A DNA stretch of 64,000 bases, from the NCBI GenBank assembly GCA_965206675.1, contig CBDBKL010000008.1:248001-312000 (forward strand). Direction: 5' to 3'. Below the pieces are notes generated by a model, which worked only from the letters and a program-made list of their open reading frames with translations, was not told the origin of the DNA and did no database searches. This stretch comes from CBDBKL01 sp965206675 (GTDB lineage Bacteria > Bdellovibrionota > Bdellovibrionia > Bdellovibrionales > JAKFYE01). The translations under genes were made by a program, and so were the position numbers. Shown here one piece after another: positions 34,826 to 44,024 of this stretch. How positions within the stretch are numbered: position 1 is the stretch's first letter; every line of letters starts with the position of its first letter.

Positions 34826-36157
34826 TTAACCATGATATATTTGGCGTTCATACCTTAATATAAAATCATACAATCTTTTACCGTGCCCCGTATATTCAAC
34901 CTCAAAGCCGTCCGTTCTAATACCCAACTCTGTACACAGTTCTCGACCTATTGTTTTATCTATATCTAATAGAAAGGTTCTGATAAAAAAATAATTAAGA
35001 CTATCTAAACAGCCTTTCTCATTCCCCAAGGACATAAGTGTTTTTATAAAATCACCAAATCTCCTTTTAATCTCATCTTTATCTAAATTTGATATTTCAT
35101 AAACTTTCCCAATTTCCTCAAACTCTCTAGGTTTTTTTGCCTTTAATGAAAGAAGAAGAATAAGAAGTGAACAAACTTGCTGCTGGTATTTTCCCCACCC
35201 TTCTTGTTGGTTATAATAAAAAATGGCACTAAACAAATGATTCATATCTCTTAAAGACATATTTAAAGCATGGCAAAGATATGCAATTTCATCTATAATC
35301 TTTCTATCCGATTCTTCTCTCTGTGCCAACAGACTCTTGTTAAGTACATTTTCATATAAATTATTTGCAAAACAGTTATAGTCTTGACCTGTTATTGTTA
35401 AATCTTCTTCATGAAGAAAAAATCTTTTATAATATCCTTCAATATCAAAATCGTTTCCATAATGATGTTTTATAGAGTTTATCAGCGTGGATTTATTTAC
35501 TGCAAAAATAAAAATTATCCCAGGAATATCAAAAAAATGCTTCACTGTCTCTAAAACTTGTAAAGCATAAGGGGGCTTTACCCTGTCTAATTCATCAATA
35601 AAAATAATAATCGGAGATTCCTTTTTAGTTCTTTCCTCTATTTCTTCTTTGATACTTTTTTTTAGATTTTTTAAATCTTTTCTTTCCTTATTAAGCTTTT
35701 CGCCTGTGATACCTATCCCTACCCCAAATCCAGCATAAGAAAGCGATATTCTGTTTATTTTTGAAAGCAAACCCTTGCAAGGGTTTTTTAACCCAAAGAG
35801 ATTACACAATTCATAACTTAATGAAAGAAGGGGGCTGCCATGAATTTCATCTTCCCATATATTTAGATAAGCAATGTTATTAGGTTTATAAAAATTAGCA
35901 TTTTCATCTTTTTGACTTTTTAAATAATTCATCCACATCTCTAAAAACCATGTTTTTCCTGAACCATAATCACCATTAAGGCTCATAGAGTAACCATGAT
36001 CTTTATCAATTCTATTGTTATATACATCAATTAGTTTCTTTGTTAAATTCTCACAAAACTCTTTTCTATTTAAAACATCATGATCTTCAAATTTTTTAAC
36101 ACTTGTGCTTCTTTTTTTTATGTCTCCTGCCTTCTCTGGCGAGTTTGCATCTGACAT
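34826..36157 (-). CDS. KAP-family P-loop NTPase
   Basis: 443 residues starting at ATG 36157 (GGAAGG six bases upstream). Walker A GDYGSGKTW at residues 62-70, a moderately hydrophobic insert between Walker motifs (ISLSYAGFGVGIGITG), and Walker B IIIFIDELDR at 183-192 identify a KAP NTPase; the C-terminal 250 residues are helical. KAP ATPases are membrane-associated, include the phage-exclusion protein PifA and occur in several defence systems, but many are uncharacterised. It is more AT-rich than its neighbours and lies in a short island after tRNA-Ser. A defence role is inference. Confidence 0.85.
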   Translation of the reverse strand: MSDANSPEKAGDIKKRSTSVKKFEDHDVLNRKEFCENLTKKLIDVYNNRIDKDHGYSMSLNGDYGSGKTWFLEMWMNYLKSQKDENANFYKPNNIAYLNIWEDEIHGSPLLSLSYELCNLFGLKNPCKGLLSKINRISLSYAGFGVGIGITGEKLNKERKDLKNLKKSIKEEIEERTKKESPIIIFIDELDRVKPPYALQVLETVKHFFDIPGIIFIFAVNKSTLINSIKHHYGNDFDIEGYYKRFFLHEEDLTITGQDYNCFANNLYENVLNKSLLAQREESDRKIIDEIAYLCHALNMSLRDMNHLFSAIFYYNQQEGWGKYQQQVCSLLILLLSLKAKKPREFEEIGKVYEISNLDKDEIKRRFGDFIKTLMSLGNEKGCLDSLNYFFIRTFLLDIDKTIGRELCTELGIRTDGFEVEYTGHGKRLYDFILRYERQIYHG

Positions 36158-36316
36158 TACCAACCTTCCTTTCTTTTAATGTGATATGTTTACTGAGACG
36201 AAAACCTTTAAACGTTCTGACTATTTTATATCTGAATTATTAGAATACCTAAAAATAAACGAAGGATGTATCAAGATGAACATGGTGAGGTACTAAAACT
36301 GATTAAATTTTTCTAT

Positions 36317-36814
36317 TCAACTCACTTTTTTTAACGACCACTCGTCTTTTTTAGAAATTGAAAATTCTAACCATTGAATTTTTATTAACTTACCTTCTAA
36401 AAAAAGATCTTGAAGAACATAATCTCTATCTGGCATTTTCTCTTTGATAAGAAGTCGAATCAGCCTATCGAATGTTTCTTGAATTGTTGCTTTCCCATTT
36501 TCAAGTCGAGATAAGTGTTCAACCTCATAACCAATTAATTTTGCAAAAACAGCATTGGAATAACCTAAATATTTCCTCAAAAATCGTATTTCTTTTCCAA
36601 TCAAAATATCTTCTTTCTTAATTAAGTTTTGCACAATGAGTCCATGAAGTTGTTCAATATTCCCAAAGTTATGATATCTCTCTCCACACTTCTCACAATA
36701 GTATTCCTTTATTCCACAAAGAATAATATTGTCCAATCCACCCTCGCTATAGCGATATCGAGGTAGGGATTTTGATTTTAAAGTTTTTTTATTTGCGCAT
36801 ATAGAGCACTTCAT
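36317..36814 (-). CDS. Zinc-finger/HTH protein of the YgiT-MqsA type
   Basis: 165 residues. The N-terminus has paired CxxC motifs (C3/C6 and C40/C43), the zinc-binding layout of YgiT/MqsA antitoxins, and the middle (about residues 70-125) is an Xre-like helix-turn-helix with EIRFLRKYLGYSNAVFAKLI and SRLENGKATI. Unlike typical MqsA, no MqsR/HigB-type toxin gene adjoins it; the neighbouring KAP gene is the only candidate partner. An inverted repeat 64 bases upstream is a likely operator, so it probably represses its own transcription and perhaps the island genes. Confidence 0.75.
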   Translation of the reverse strand: MKCSICANKKTLKSKSLPRYRYSEGGLDNIILCGIKEYYCEKCGERYHNFGNIEQLHGLIVQNLIKKEDILIGKEIRFLRKYLGYSNAVFAKLIGYEVEHLSRLENGKATIQETFDRLIRLLIKEKMPDRDYVLQDLFLEGKLIKIQWLEFSISKKDEWSLKKVS

Positions 36815-36877
36815 ATTCTTTCTCTTTTCCTCGCATGATTTTTATCCATTCTTTTTGTTTTACAATTAAATTCCATT

Positions 36878-36910
36878 TTGATTAAATATCAAATATTGAT
36901 ATTTAATCAA
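36878..36910. promoter_or_regulatory. Inverted-repeat operator upstream of the zinc/HTH regulator
   Basis: Fifteen-base arms TTGATTAAATATCAA and TTGATATTTAATCAA separated by ATA, an exact inverted repeat. Each arm is itself TTGAT-N5-ATCAA, so two dimer sites are side by side. In the rest of 36815..37201 I see only the flp leader and its AGGAGG. Confidence 0.65.
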
Positions 36911-37201
36911 TAAAAATGGGGTTGTATTTTCTATTATGGACATAACCCGCTGTTTTTGCTACATAAATAGATAACCAGACGAACAACCCGAAACCATCTG
37001 TCTGCTTTCTCTCACAGATTGGATTATTTGAATTTTTCTAAATGAATCTCATTACTTCCAGATTTTTACCTCTCTAGTTTCACTAACTTGAATTCCATTT
37101 ATTCCCCAAGCCAAAAATCCAAAAAAGTAGCCTTCTTTTGTCTCAACCCGAACCAAAGATCGACCGATAAGTTATTAGAAAGGTTAAGAGGAGGAAAAAC
37201 C

Positions 37202-37381
37202 ATGAAGACAATCAACAAAGAGATAAAAAAGCTGTGGAAAGATGAGTCAGGGCAGGGAATGACAGAATACATTTTGATTCTCGTTATTGTTATTGCGATT
37301 GCTTTTCTTTTTAGAGACAAAATTAGCCAAGCTATCGGTGGAAAATTAGAACAGTTATCCGGCGACTTAGCAGGATTTTAA
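37202..37381 (+). CDS. flp: Flp/Tad major pilin
   Basis: 59 residues from ATG 37202, preceded by AGGAGG; an in-frame upstream extension lacks support. The class III signal is ESGQGMTEYILI: cleavage after Gly leaves Gln at +1, Glu at +5 and Tyr at +6. One hydrophobic helix follows and the tail (ISQAIGGKLEQLSGDLAGF) is typical of Flp. It is the main subunit of the Tad pilus used in surface or prey attachment. First gene of the Tad operon. Confidence 0.93.
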   Translation: MKTINKEIKKLWKDESGQGMTEYILILVIVIAIAFLFRDKISQAIGGKLEQLSGDLAGF

Positions 37382-37416
37382 GTTCAATTTAGAAATTAAG
37401 AAAACAGGAATAAGCT

Positions 37417-37608
37417 ATGACAACAGAACTCGTGATCTTATTAGCTCTTTCTTTATTCATCATTGTGGGTGGAGTTCTTCACCATGAATCTGGAGTAAGA
37501 GCTACTTTTCTAGCTGCGGGCCCTAACTTAGGTGCTCGTGTAGAAAAGCATTTGGAAACAGGATCAGGTTTTCTGAATAGAGACAACTCTTGGATAGCCC
37601 CACCTTAA
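37417..37608 (+). CDS. Small membrane protein in the Tad operon, unknown
   Basis: 63 residues with one N-terminal hydrophobic helix (LVILLALSLFIIVGGVL) and a soluble tail (GSGFLNRDNSWIAPP). No class III cleavage motif is present. It lies 35 bp after flp and 16 bp before the prepilin peptidase, so it belongs to the pilus operon. Function unknown; it might be a minor component. Confidence 0.65.
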   Translation: MTTELVILLALSLFIIVGGVLHHESGVRATFLAAGPNLGARVEKHLETGSGFLNRDNSWIAPP

Positions 37609-37624
37609 GATAAAAGGTTCGTAT

Positions 37625-38128
37625 ATGAAACCCTTAGCCCTTGTCACCATACCAACATTGATTTTAGTTGCAGGAGTCGTGGATGATCTGCGCAGCAGAA
37701 AAATCCACAATGCGCTTTTGCTCTCCTGTCTTCCCATTGCTCTTATTTTTCAATTTTATACAGCAGGGGGAATGGGAATCTTGAACGGCTTAGGGGGAAT
37801 GGGTACGGCTCTTGCTCTATGCCTTCCCCTCACACTCATAAAAGCTCTTGGAGCTGGGGACATGAAACTCATGATGGTCTTTGGGCTTGCAACAGGAATG
37901 ACTGAAGTCCTCTATGTCACTTTTTATTCTTTTCTTTGGGGACTTCTTTTGGGGCTACTCATCACTCTTTTTCACGGAAGAATAAAAATATTTGCTAAAA
38001 ATATAGCAGCTATTGTTCAGCGAAAAAAAGTGGATTCTGAAAAATTACACTCTATGCCGTATAGCATAGCTCTACTCTGTGGATGGATAACTTATATAAC
38101 CATAAAGAATACAGGACACATATTATGA
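37625..38128 (+). CDS. cpaA: Prepilin peptidase (CpaA/TadV)
   Basis: 167 residues, about five to six membrane segments. The aspartyl protease pair is visible: Asp in GVVDDLRSRKIHN near residue 20 and the G-x-G-D motif in GAGDMKLMM near residue 76. It lacks the N-terminal methylase domain of PilD, as is normal for CpaA/TadV. It would process Flp and the pilin-like proteins next to it. Its stop overlaps the next start as ATGA. Confidence 0.93.
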   Translation: MKPLALVTIPTLILVAGVVDDLRSRKIHNALLLSCLPIALIFQFYTAGGMGILNGLGGMGTALALCLPLTLIKALGAGDMKLMMVFGLATGMTEVLYVTFYSFLWGLLLGLLITLFHGRIKIFAKNIAAIVQRKKVDSEKLHSMPYSIALLCGWITYITIKNTGHIL

Positions 38129-38355
38129 CAAACAAAGGGCAAGCCACAATAGAATCTGTACTTCTTATCACTTTAGGGCTTTTTATTGCTCTAACTATTA
38201 CAAACGCTGCTAACAATAAAAAGTGGCTCGCTAGTTTTATAGAAAAACCATGGAACAATTTAGATGGAATGATTCAATGGGGCGTATGGGGCGGCGATCA
38301 ATACCAATCGGCGCATTTTTCTCCACGACGTCTTTCAAAGGATGGGGATAGATAG
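38125..38355 (+). CDS. Pilin-like protein 1 of the Tad operon
   Basis: 76 residues from ATG 38125, overlapping cpaA by four bases. NKGQATIESVLLITLGLFIAL is a class III signal with cleavage after Gly, Glu at +5 and a hydrophobic helix. The tail (KPWNNLDGMIQWGVW) is short and aromatic. Likely a minor pilin or TadE/F-like pseudopilin; the exact family is not clear. Confidence 0.75.
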   Translation: MTNKGQATIESVLLITLGLFIALTITNAANNKKWLASFIEKPWNNLDGMIQWGVWGGDQYQSAHFSPRRLSKDGDR

Positions 38356-38356
38356 A

Positions 38357-38905
38357 ATGAACTCTTATGGAATGATCACTGTTGATTTTCTTTTTGCAAC
38401 CATCCTGACCTTTGCGTTGACAGGAATTATCTTTGTACTTGGTACAGCTCTTACGGTTGTTGAAATTGCCCAATATGTCACTTACTCTTCTGCTCGCGCC
38501 TACAATGCGGCCCACACTAGCCCAGCAGCTCAAATCGAATTGGCTCAGGAAAAGTTTGATGCTCTAAGGGAAACTCCTGGTATTGAAAACCTCATTAAAA
38601 ATCGATACTTTGATTTAGACGATCCTGATATAGGACTGGGCCCCTCTAGTGAAGTCACACACAATGATATGCATGGAGTTGCCGCCGTTCTCACTTTGGC
38701 AGGACTTAACTTTAAAGTTCCTATCTTTGGAGCCACTCGACAAACTCAAGAACCTTTTCAAACAACTGTACGTACTTATTTAGGAAGACATCCCAGTCAA
38801 AAGGAATGTCAAGATGTGAGTTATCAACGTTGGGCCGCTATCTCTAGTTGGTATCAATTAGGTAACGCCGAACCCCCAACTGTCATTATGGATAATGGGT
38901 GTTAA
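38357..38905 (+). CDS. Pilin-like protein 2 (TadE-like)
   Basis: About 182 residues from ATG 38357, one base after the previous stop, with GGGG upstream; an ATG five codons earlier is possible. The N-terminus MNSYGMITVDFLFATILTFALTG has Gly then Asp at +5 and Phe at +6 and one long hydrophobic helix, consistent with a TadE-like pseudopilin. The periplasmic domain has two late cysteines (KECQDVS and DNGC) that may pair. It overlaps or abuts the next gene. Confidence 0.75.
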   Translation: MNSYGMITVDFLFATILTFALTGIIFVLGTALTVVEIAQYVTYSSARAYNAAHTSPAAQIELAQEKFDALRETPGIENLIKNRYFDLDDPDIGLGPSSEVTHNDMHGVAAVLTLAGLNFKVPIFGATRQTQEPFQTTVRTYLGRHPSQKECQDVSYQRWAAISSWYQLGNAEPPTVIMDNGC

Positions 38906-38906
38906 T

Positions 38907-39353
38907 ATGAAGAGAAAAAATACGGGTAATTCTCTTTCTAAAAATTCAAGCGGCTTTGCCATGCTAGAGACTCTAACACTAATGATCGTGTTTATTGTTC
39001 TTACTGGTTACATGCTTGGGTTTTTTGGTGTTGTCCATTCAGGAATTAAAAACTCCATTGCCGCTAGGAACTTAGCCTTTGAATCATTCCGTAACCGCTC
39101 TGATTTACGCCTATGGAGAGATAATAGAGCTGACGACAAAAGTTATTATACAGATTACCGTTGGCATGCCATTACTTCTGAAAACAGACCATCGAATGAT
39201 AATGCTCCCTATTCAACAGGGCGAAGAATTAACTACCTTGGAAAAGGAAACACTCACGACGTAGAAGGTGAACTCACTGATTTTGAAATTCAAAAAGCAG
39301 ACACTGTATGGGTTAAAACAGCTTATGGAATATGTTTAACGGCAAAATGTTAA
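38907..39353 (+). CDS. Pilin-like protein 3 (TadF-like)
   Basis: About 148 residues from ATG 38907. The basic leader ends SSGFAMLETLTLMIVFIVLTG: cleavage after Gly places Glu at +5, then a hydrophobic helix. The body (FRNRSDLRLWRDNRADDKSYY) is soluble and ends with two cysteines (GICLTAKC). It sits between pilin-like protein 2 and cpaB and is probably a minor pilus component. Confidence 0.75.
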   Translation: MKRKNTGNSLSKNSSGFAMLETLTLMIVFIVLTGYMLGFFGVVHSGIKNSIAARNLAFESFRNRSDLRLWRDNRADDKSYYTDYRWHAITSENRPSNDNAPYSTGRRINYLGKGNTHDVEGELTDFEIQKADTVWVKTAYGICLTAKC

Positions 39354-39363
39354 GGGGGAAAAA

Positions 39364-40185
39364 ATGAATTCCAATCAAACGCGAACACTCTGGATAGCTA
39401 TTGGTGCGGCTGTTTTTGCCATGTTTCTCATTTACAGTTATTCCCAAGAGAAAAAGGCAGAATATGACAAGAAGTATGGATCTACAAAACGAGTCATTGT
39501 AGCCGCTAAAGATATTTTAGAAATGAGTACTATTGACGACACCATGATAGAAATCATTGAAAAACCCATTGATTTTATACAACCTGGTGCCCTTGAAGAT
39601 CCTGAAGATGCTGTGGGGCTTGTTGCAGCAGCTCCTATAAAAAAGGGAGAGGAAGTTCTCACAACTAAGTTGCTCGCTCCAGGACCCAACACAGGATTAT
39701 CTCTACAAATCTCTCCGGGAAATCGTGCCGTAACTATCCCTATTACCGACGTCAGCGGAGTGGCAAAATTGATTCGTCCGGGAGATCACATTGATATTAT
39801 CACGGCACTTCAAGTGGGAAGTGGGAACAATAGAAAAACAGAGGTGAAAACACTATTACAAGATGTTCCTGTTCTAGCTGCTGGTGTTCACATCACAAAC
39901 CACATTCCCAGAGCTTTGGAAGTCAGCGAAGATGGAAAAACGGCACATTTTAGAAATTTAAGGGGTGATTTATCATTTACGACCATAACCATAGAAACTT
40001 CGCCAAACCTAGCCCAAGATCTGATCTATATCATGGCTGCTAATCCTGGAAGTATATATACGGTACTTAGAAATCCAAACGACAAGTCATCGATAAGATT
40101 ACCGATAAGTAATGAGACGAGTGTATTGGGACGACGATCTTTCAATCAGCCTCGACAACCCAGTTCGTTTCCAAATAGGAGATAG
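39364..40185 (+). CDS. cpaB: Pilus assembly protein CpaB/RcpC
   Basis: 273 residues. An N-terminal membrane anchor (TLWIAIGAAVFAMFLIYSY) is followed by a SAF domain (RVIVAAKDILEMSTID, near 42-57, and VGLVAAAPIKKGEEVLTTKL) and the CpaB/RcpC stretch GNRAVTIPITDVSGVAKLI and RPGDHIDIITAL. It works at the periplasmic side with the secretin. The next gene begins at a GTG two bases after the stop. Confidence 0.92.
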   Translation: MNSNQTRTLWIAIGAAVFAMFLIYSYSQEKKAEYDKKYGSTKRVIVAAKDILEMSTIDDTMIEIIEKPIDFIQPGALEDPEDAVGLVAAAPIKKGEEVLTTKLLAPGPNTGLSLQISPGNRAVTIPITDVSGVAKLIRPGDHIDIITALQVGSGNNRKTEVKTLLQDVPVLAAGVHITNHIPRALEVSEDGKTAHFRNLRGDLSFTTITIETSPNLAQDLIYIMAANPGSIYTVLRNPNDKSSIRLPISNETSVLGRRSFNQPRQPSSFPNRR

Positions 40186-40187
40186 AT

Positions 40188-41693
40188 GTGAATTTTGGAA
40201 TAAGAGACATTTTAAAAACCCTATGGATCATGCCACTGATGATCGCATGGATTTTTCCATCCATTGCCGATGCTAAACAGAAGCAGATATTCCAAGGGCG
40301 TAAATATTTGGATCTCACTGTAGGTTTAGAGCGTGAAGTAAAACTCTTACACCTCCCTAGAGGAGCAAAAATCAAAGGAACTTATAAAAAAGTCACTTCA
40401 GCGGAAATAAGTAAAAAGACATCCAAAATACTATTTTCCCCAAAGAGTGAGGGAAATGGAACCCTAACAGTTCATGATAGAAGAGGGCGTCTCGTTCAAG
40501 AATTTGTAATTACGGTGAGTAAAAGTGATCTGAAAAAAATTGCTCGAGAAATCAAAACTCTGCTTTCAGAAGTAGAAGGTATAGAGGTTAAAATTGTAAA
40601 TAATAAAGTTCTTGTGGACGGAGAAGTGCTGCTGGCTCGGGATTACAGTCGTATTTTAGAGGTCACTCGACAATTTCCCAATCAGGCGGCATCTATTGTC
40701 AGTCTCAGTCCACTCGCTCAGAAAAAAATTGCAGAAATGATTGAGCGGGAGATTAACTTACCAGAAATTAGCGTGAAGAGTATTAACGGGAGAATTATTT
40801 TAGAGGGAATTGCTCCCAATCAGGAGGAAAAGGATCGCGCACAACGAATTGCAGAAGTTTATGTTCCTTCTTCTTTTAATGAACCTGCTGTACAAGAGGG
40901 AAAATTCACAAAAATAGAAAAAAATTATATCGTTAACTTAATAACATTGCTTCCTAAGATAGAGAAAGTCCCTCCACCTCCAAAAATGATTCAACTTCTC
41001 TTACACTATGTTCAATTGAAAAGAGAATATGAAAAAGGTTTTAAAATCCAATGGACACCAGGTTTAAATGATGAAACTCAGGTTTCCTATGGGAAAAGCA
41101 CTGGTGGGAATATTGTCTCTTCTCTCACTGGAACCATATCTAATCTCTTCCCAAAACTCCATTGGGCTAAATCTCATGGGCACGCACGTGTTTTGAGAAG
41201 TGGAAGTCTTATTGTAAACAATCGAGGAACAGGAACATTAATTTCAGCGATGAGTGTGCCCTACCCTAGTGCTACAATAGATGGAGAACAGATTTCACAA
41301 AAGCCTGCTGACATTGGTCTGAAAGCAGAAGTTACACCCACCATATTCACTGGAAAAACAAATGGCGTACAACTCTCATTAAAGTTTGAGATGAGTGAAC
41401 CACTAACAGCTACAGCCGCTGGGCCCACATTCTCTAAAAATACACTGAACACTACTGTTTTTATTCGAAGCGGCTACAGTGCGGCTATTGGAGGGTTAGC
41501 GACAACCAGTCAATCCACTAATTATAATAGGCTTCCAGCCAATGCGACTCAAAACGCTATTTTTACCCTCTTTGCTTCAAAGGGTCAGAATCGTAACCGT
41601 TCACAGTTTGTTGTCTTTGTAACACCCATTGTGAAGACATCGGCTAGTGAGGGCTCAGAAAAAATAAAACAAAAGTTTAGACTGAGAGACTAA
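40188..41693 (+). CDS. cpaC: Tad pilus secretin CpaC/RcpA
   Basis: 501 residues starting at GTG 40188 (AGGAG seven bases ahead). A signal peptide (MPLMIAWIFPSIADA) precedes the CpaC N-domain (QIFQGRKYLDLTVGLEREVK), BON-like parts (VDGEVLLARDYSRILE) and the secretin C-domain with the family strands EVTPTIFTGKTNGVQLSLKFEMSE-like and SGYSAAIGGLATTSQS. It forms the outer-membrane pore of the Tad pilus. Confidence 0.92.
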   Translation: MNFGIRDILKTLWIMPLMIAWIFPSIADAKQKQIFQGRKYLDLTVGLEREVKLLHLPRGAKIKGTYKKVTSAEISKKTSKILFSPKSEGNGTLTVHDRRGRLVQEFVITVSKSDLKKIAREIKTLLSEVEGIEVKIVNNKVLVDGEVLLARDYSRILEVTRQFPNQAASIVSLSPLAQKKIAEMIEREINLPEISVKSINGRIILEGIAPNQEEKDRAQRIAEVYVPSSFNEPAVQEGKFTKIEKNYIVNLITLLPKIEKVPPPPKMIQLLLHYVQLKREYEKGFKIQWTPGLNDETQVSYGKSTGGNIVSSLTGTISNLFPKLHWAKSHGHARVLRSGSLIVNNRGTGTLISAMSVPYPSATIDGEQISQKPADIGLKAEVTPTIFTGKTNGVQLSLKFEMSEPLTATAAGPTFSKNTLNTTVFIRSGYSAAIGGLATTSQSTNYNRLPANATQNAIFTLFASKGQNRNRSQFVVFVTPIVKTSASEGSEKIKQKFRLRD

Positions 41694-41827
41694 ACGTCCT
41701 TGATAAAATTCTCATTTTGAGACAACAAAGCCACTTTATAATAATCAACAAATAATCTCCCCTATCCTCATGCAATCCTTAGAATTTTAGGCTCAATAAC
41801 CGATATATTTATAGAGGTTAGTGCAAA

Positions 41828-44017
41828 ATGGCTATACACAAAAACTGTCATTTGATCTCCATTGTGGGAGGTAAAGGTGGTGTTGGGAAAAGTGTCTTCT
41901 CAGCAAATCTTGCCGCTACTTTTTTACAAGAACTAAAAGCCCGCACCCTACTCTTAGATTTAGATTCTAGAAGCTGCGGAGATCAAAATATTCTTATGGG
42001 TAAACGCCCCATTAAAACCATATCGGAAATCACTCGCTTTACAGGACAAATTAATAAACAGACAATACCCAGCTTAGCCACACCTCTTTCCTCTGGCTTA
42101 TTTTATATAGGTGCCGTTAAATCACCCAGTGAATCACTGCACTTGAATCCTCAGCTAGCCGTCTCACAGATTGAAAGGTTTAGTCCCTACTTTAATTTTA
42201 TTATCGCAGATCTGGGTTCGGAACTAGAAGAACTACAGTTTTCAATTATTGAAAAATCCAGTGCCATTTTATTAGTAACCACTCCAGAGGTATTATCCGT
42301 TAATCAAACACTAAAAAAATCTCATGAAATAATGTCAACATCTTTACCCGGAGAATTACTCCTAACCGTTGTCAATCGTTCTAACCGTCTCGGGCTCTCA
42401 CCCCAAGCCATTGCAAAAACTTTAAATAGACAACTCATTGGTGTTATACCGCAAGATGATTCAAATGTCTTATCTTCGGTTCAATCAGGAACTCCCTTTG
42501 TAATAAGTCAGCCCAACCTTCCTATTACACACTCTTACCATGAAGTTGTCAGACGTCTTACAAACAGTGGGCTTTTAAACAAACTGAAAACCCTTACACA
42601 CAACACAAAATTAAAAAAACCTATCACTCAAAAAACTTCCCCCACCTCTTCCCGAAAACAAATGACAGACGCACCACCACCTAATGTGCTTTTAAAATTA
42701 AGAGTTCACCAAGCTCTCATTTCTGCTATGGATCTCAAAAAAGGCATTACAAATACCAAGGACGACCCCTCTAAAGAGCAAGCCCTGAGACAAAAAACTC
42801 AAAGAACTATTTCTGAAATTCTAGATCGTGAACAAAAGGGTTTAAGCAGAGAAGAGCGTTCTCAAATTATTAAGGAAATTTTAGATGAAGCTCTTGGCCT
42901 AGGCCCCCTTGAAGAACTTCTTGAAAACAATGACGTTACTGAAGTTATGGTAAACGGCCCTCATAAAATATTTATTGAAAAAAGAGGAAAGGTTCAACAT
43001 AGCCCTGTCACCTTCACCGGAAACTTACAGTTGAGAAATGTTATCGAACGCATTGTCACTCCCCTAGGAAGACGTATTGATGAAAAAACTCCCTATGTGG
43101 ATGCACGCTTAAAAGATGGAAGCCGTGTCAATGCTGTTATTGAACCCCTATCCATTGATGGACCCTCCTTGACTATTCGTAAATTTGCAAAAACACCCAT
43201 AACCCCTAAAGATTATGTTCAATGGAATTCAATGACACAGGACATGTTAGATTTCTTTAAAATTTGTGTGGAAAACGGACTTAACATCATTATTTCTGGC
43301 GGAACGGGTTCAGGGAAAACAACTCTCCTCAATGTTTTGTCTGGTTTTGTCCCTTCAAAAGAACGTATCATTACTGTTGAAGATGCAGCAGAATTACAAC
43401 TCAAACAGGAACATGTTGTCCGATTAGAAACACGCCCCGCAAATATGGAAGGCTCTGGAGCTATTACCATTCGAGATTTAGTGAAAAATACACTGAGGAT
43501 GAGACCTGATCGTATCATTGTTGGTGAGTGCCGAGGAGGAGAAGCCTTGGATATGCTCTCTGCTATGAACACAGGACATGATGGTTCCATGACAACAGTC
43601 CACGCCAATAATCCCAGAGAGGCTATTAGTAGATTAGAAACACTCTGTCTTATGGCAGGAATTGAATTACCTGTAAAGGCTATCAGAGAGCAAATCTCTC
43701 AAGCGATAAATATGATTATTCAAATTTCCAGACTTTCCGATGGATCACGCAAAATCACTAACGTAACAGAGATTGTAGGTATGCAAGGAGATAAAGTGAC
43801 CCTTCAAGAAATTTTTTGCTTCAAAGAAAAAGGTTTTGATAAAAACAGAAAGATTATTGGTCAATTTGAAGCTCTAGGACTGATTCCTAGTTTTGTAGAA
43901 GAGTTTGAAAGAAAAGGAATTAAAATTCCAAGATCTCTTTTTACAAATGAGAAAAGAGAGAGAAAAAGAGAACAGCCCAGACGCCCTATGAGAAAAGCAA
44001 GCGGAGAAAGGAGGTAA
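41828..44017 (+). CDS. Fused CpaE (MinD-like) and CpaF secretion ATPase
   Basis: 729 residues in one frame. Residues 1-255 are a CpaE/TadZ-type ParA/MinD ATPase with deviant Walker A GGKGGVGKS (about 12-20) and LLLDLDSR. A linker of about 50 residues follows. Residues 310-729 are CpaF/TadA: ELLENNDVTEVMVNGP, the Walker A SGGTGSGKTT near 490, the IVGECRGGEALDML box near 565 and the His box HDGSMTTVHANNPREA. CpaE localises Tad machines and CpaF powers pilus assembly; they are separate proteins in Caulobacter and Aggregatibacter. One continuous open frame with no weak junction supports a real fusion. Confidence 0.92.
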   Translation: MAIHKNCHLISIVGGKGGVGKSVFSANLAATFLQELKARTLLLDLDSRSCGDQNILMGKRPIKTISEITRFTGQINKQTIPSLATPLSSGLFYIGAVKSPSESLHLNPQLAVSQIERFSPYFNFIIADLGSELEELQFSIIEKSSAILLVTTPEVLSVNQTLKKSHEIMSTSLPGELLLTVVNRSNRLGLSPQAIAKTLNRQLIGVIPQDDSNVLSSVQSGTPFVISQPNLPITHSYHEVVRRLTNSGLLNKLKTLTHNTKLKKPITQKTSPTSSRKQMTDAPPPNVLLKLRVHQALISAMDLKKGITNTKDDPSKEQALRQKTQRTISEILDREQKGLSREERSQIIKEILDEALGLGPLEELLENNDVTEVMVNGPHKIFIEKRGKVQHSPVTFTGNLQLRNVIERIVTPLGRRIDEKTPYVDARLKDGSRVNAVIEPLSIDGPSLTIRKFAKTPITPKDYVQWNSMTQDMLDFFKICVENGLNIIISGGTGSGKTTLLNVLSGFVPSKERIITVEDAAELQLKQEHVVRLETRPANMEGSGAITIRDLVKNTLRMRPDRIIVGECRGGEALDMLSAMNTGHDGSMTTVHANNPREAISRLETLCLMAGIELPVKAIREQISQAINMIIQISRLSDGSRKITNVTEIVGMQGDKVTLQEIFCFKEKGFDKNRKIIGQFEALGLIPSFVEEFERKGIKIPRSLFTNEKRERKREQPRRPMRKASGERR

Positions 44018-44024
44018 AAGCCAA

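Noticed and set aside
33791..37081. Integrative element with tRNA-Ser attachment site
   Set aside because: I searched by eye for a second copy of the tRNA 3' end at the far border of the island and found none; there is also no integrase.
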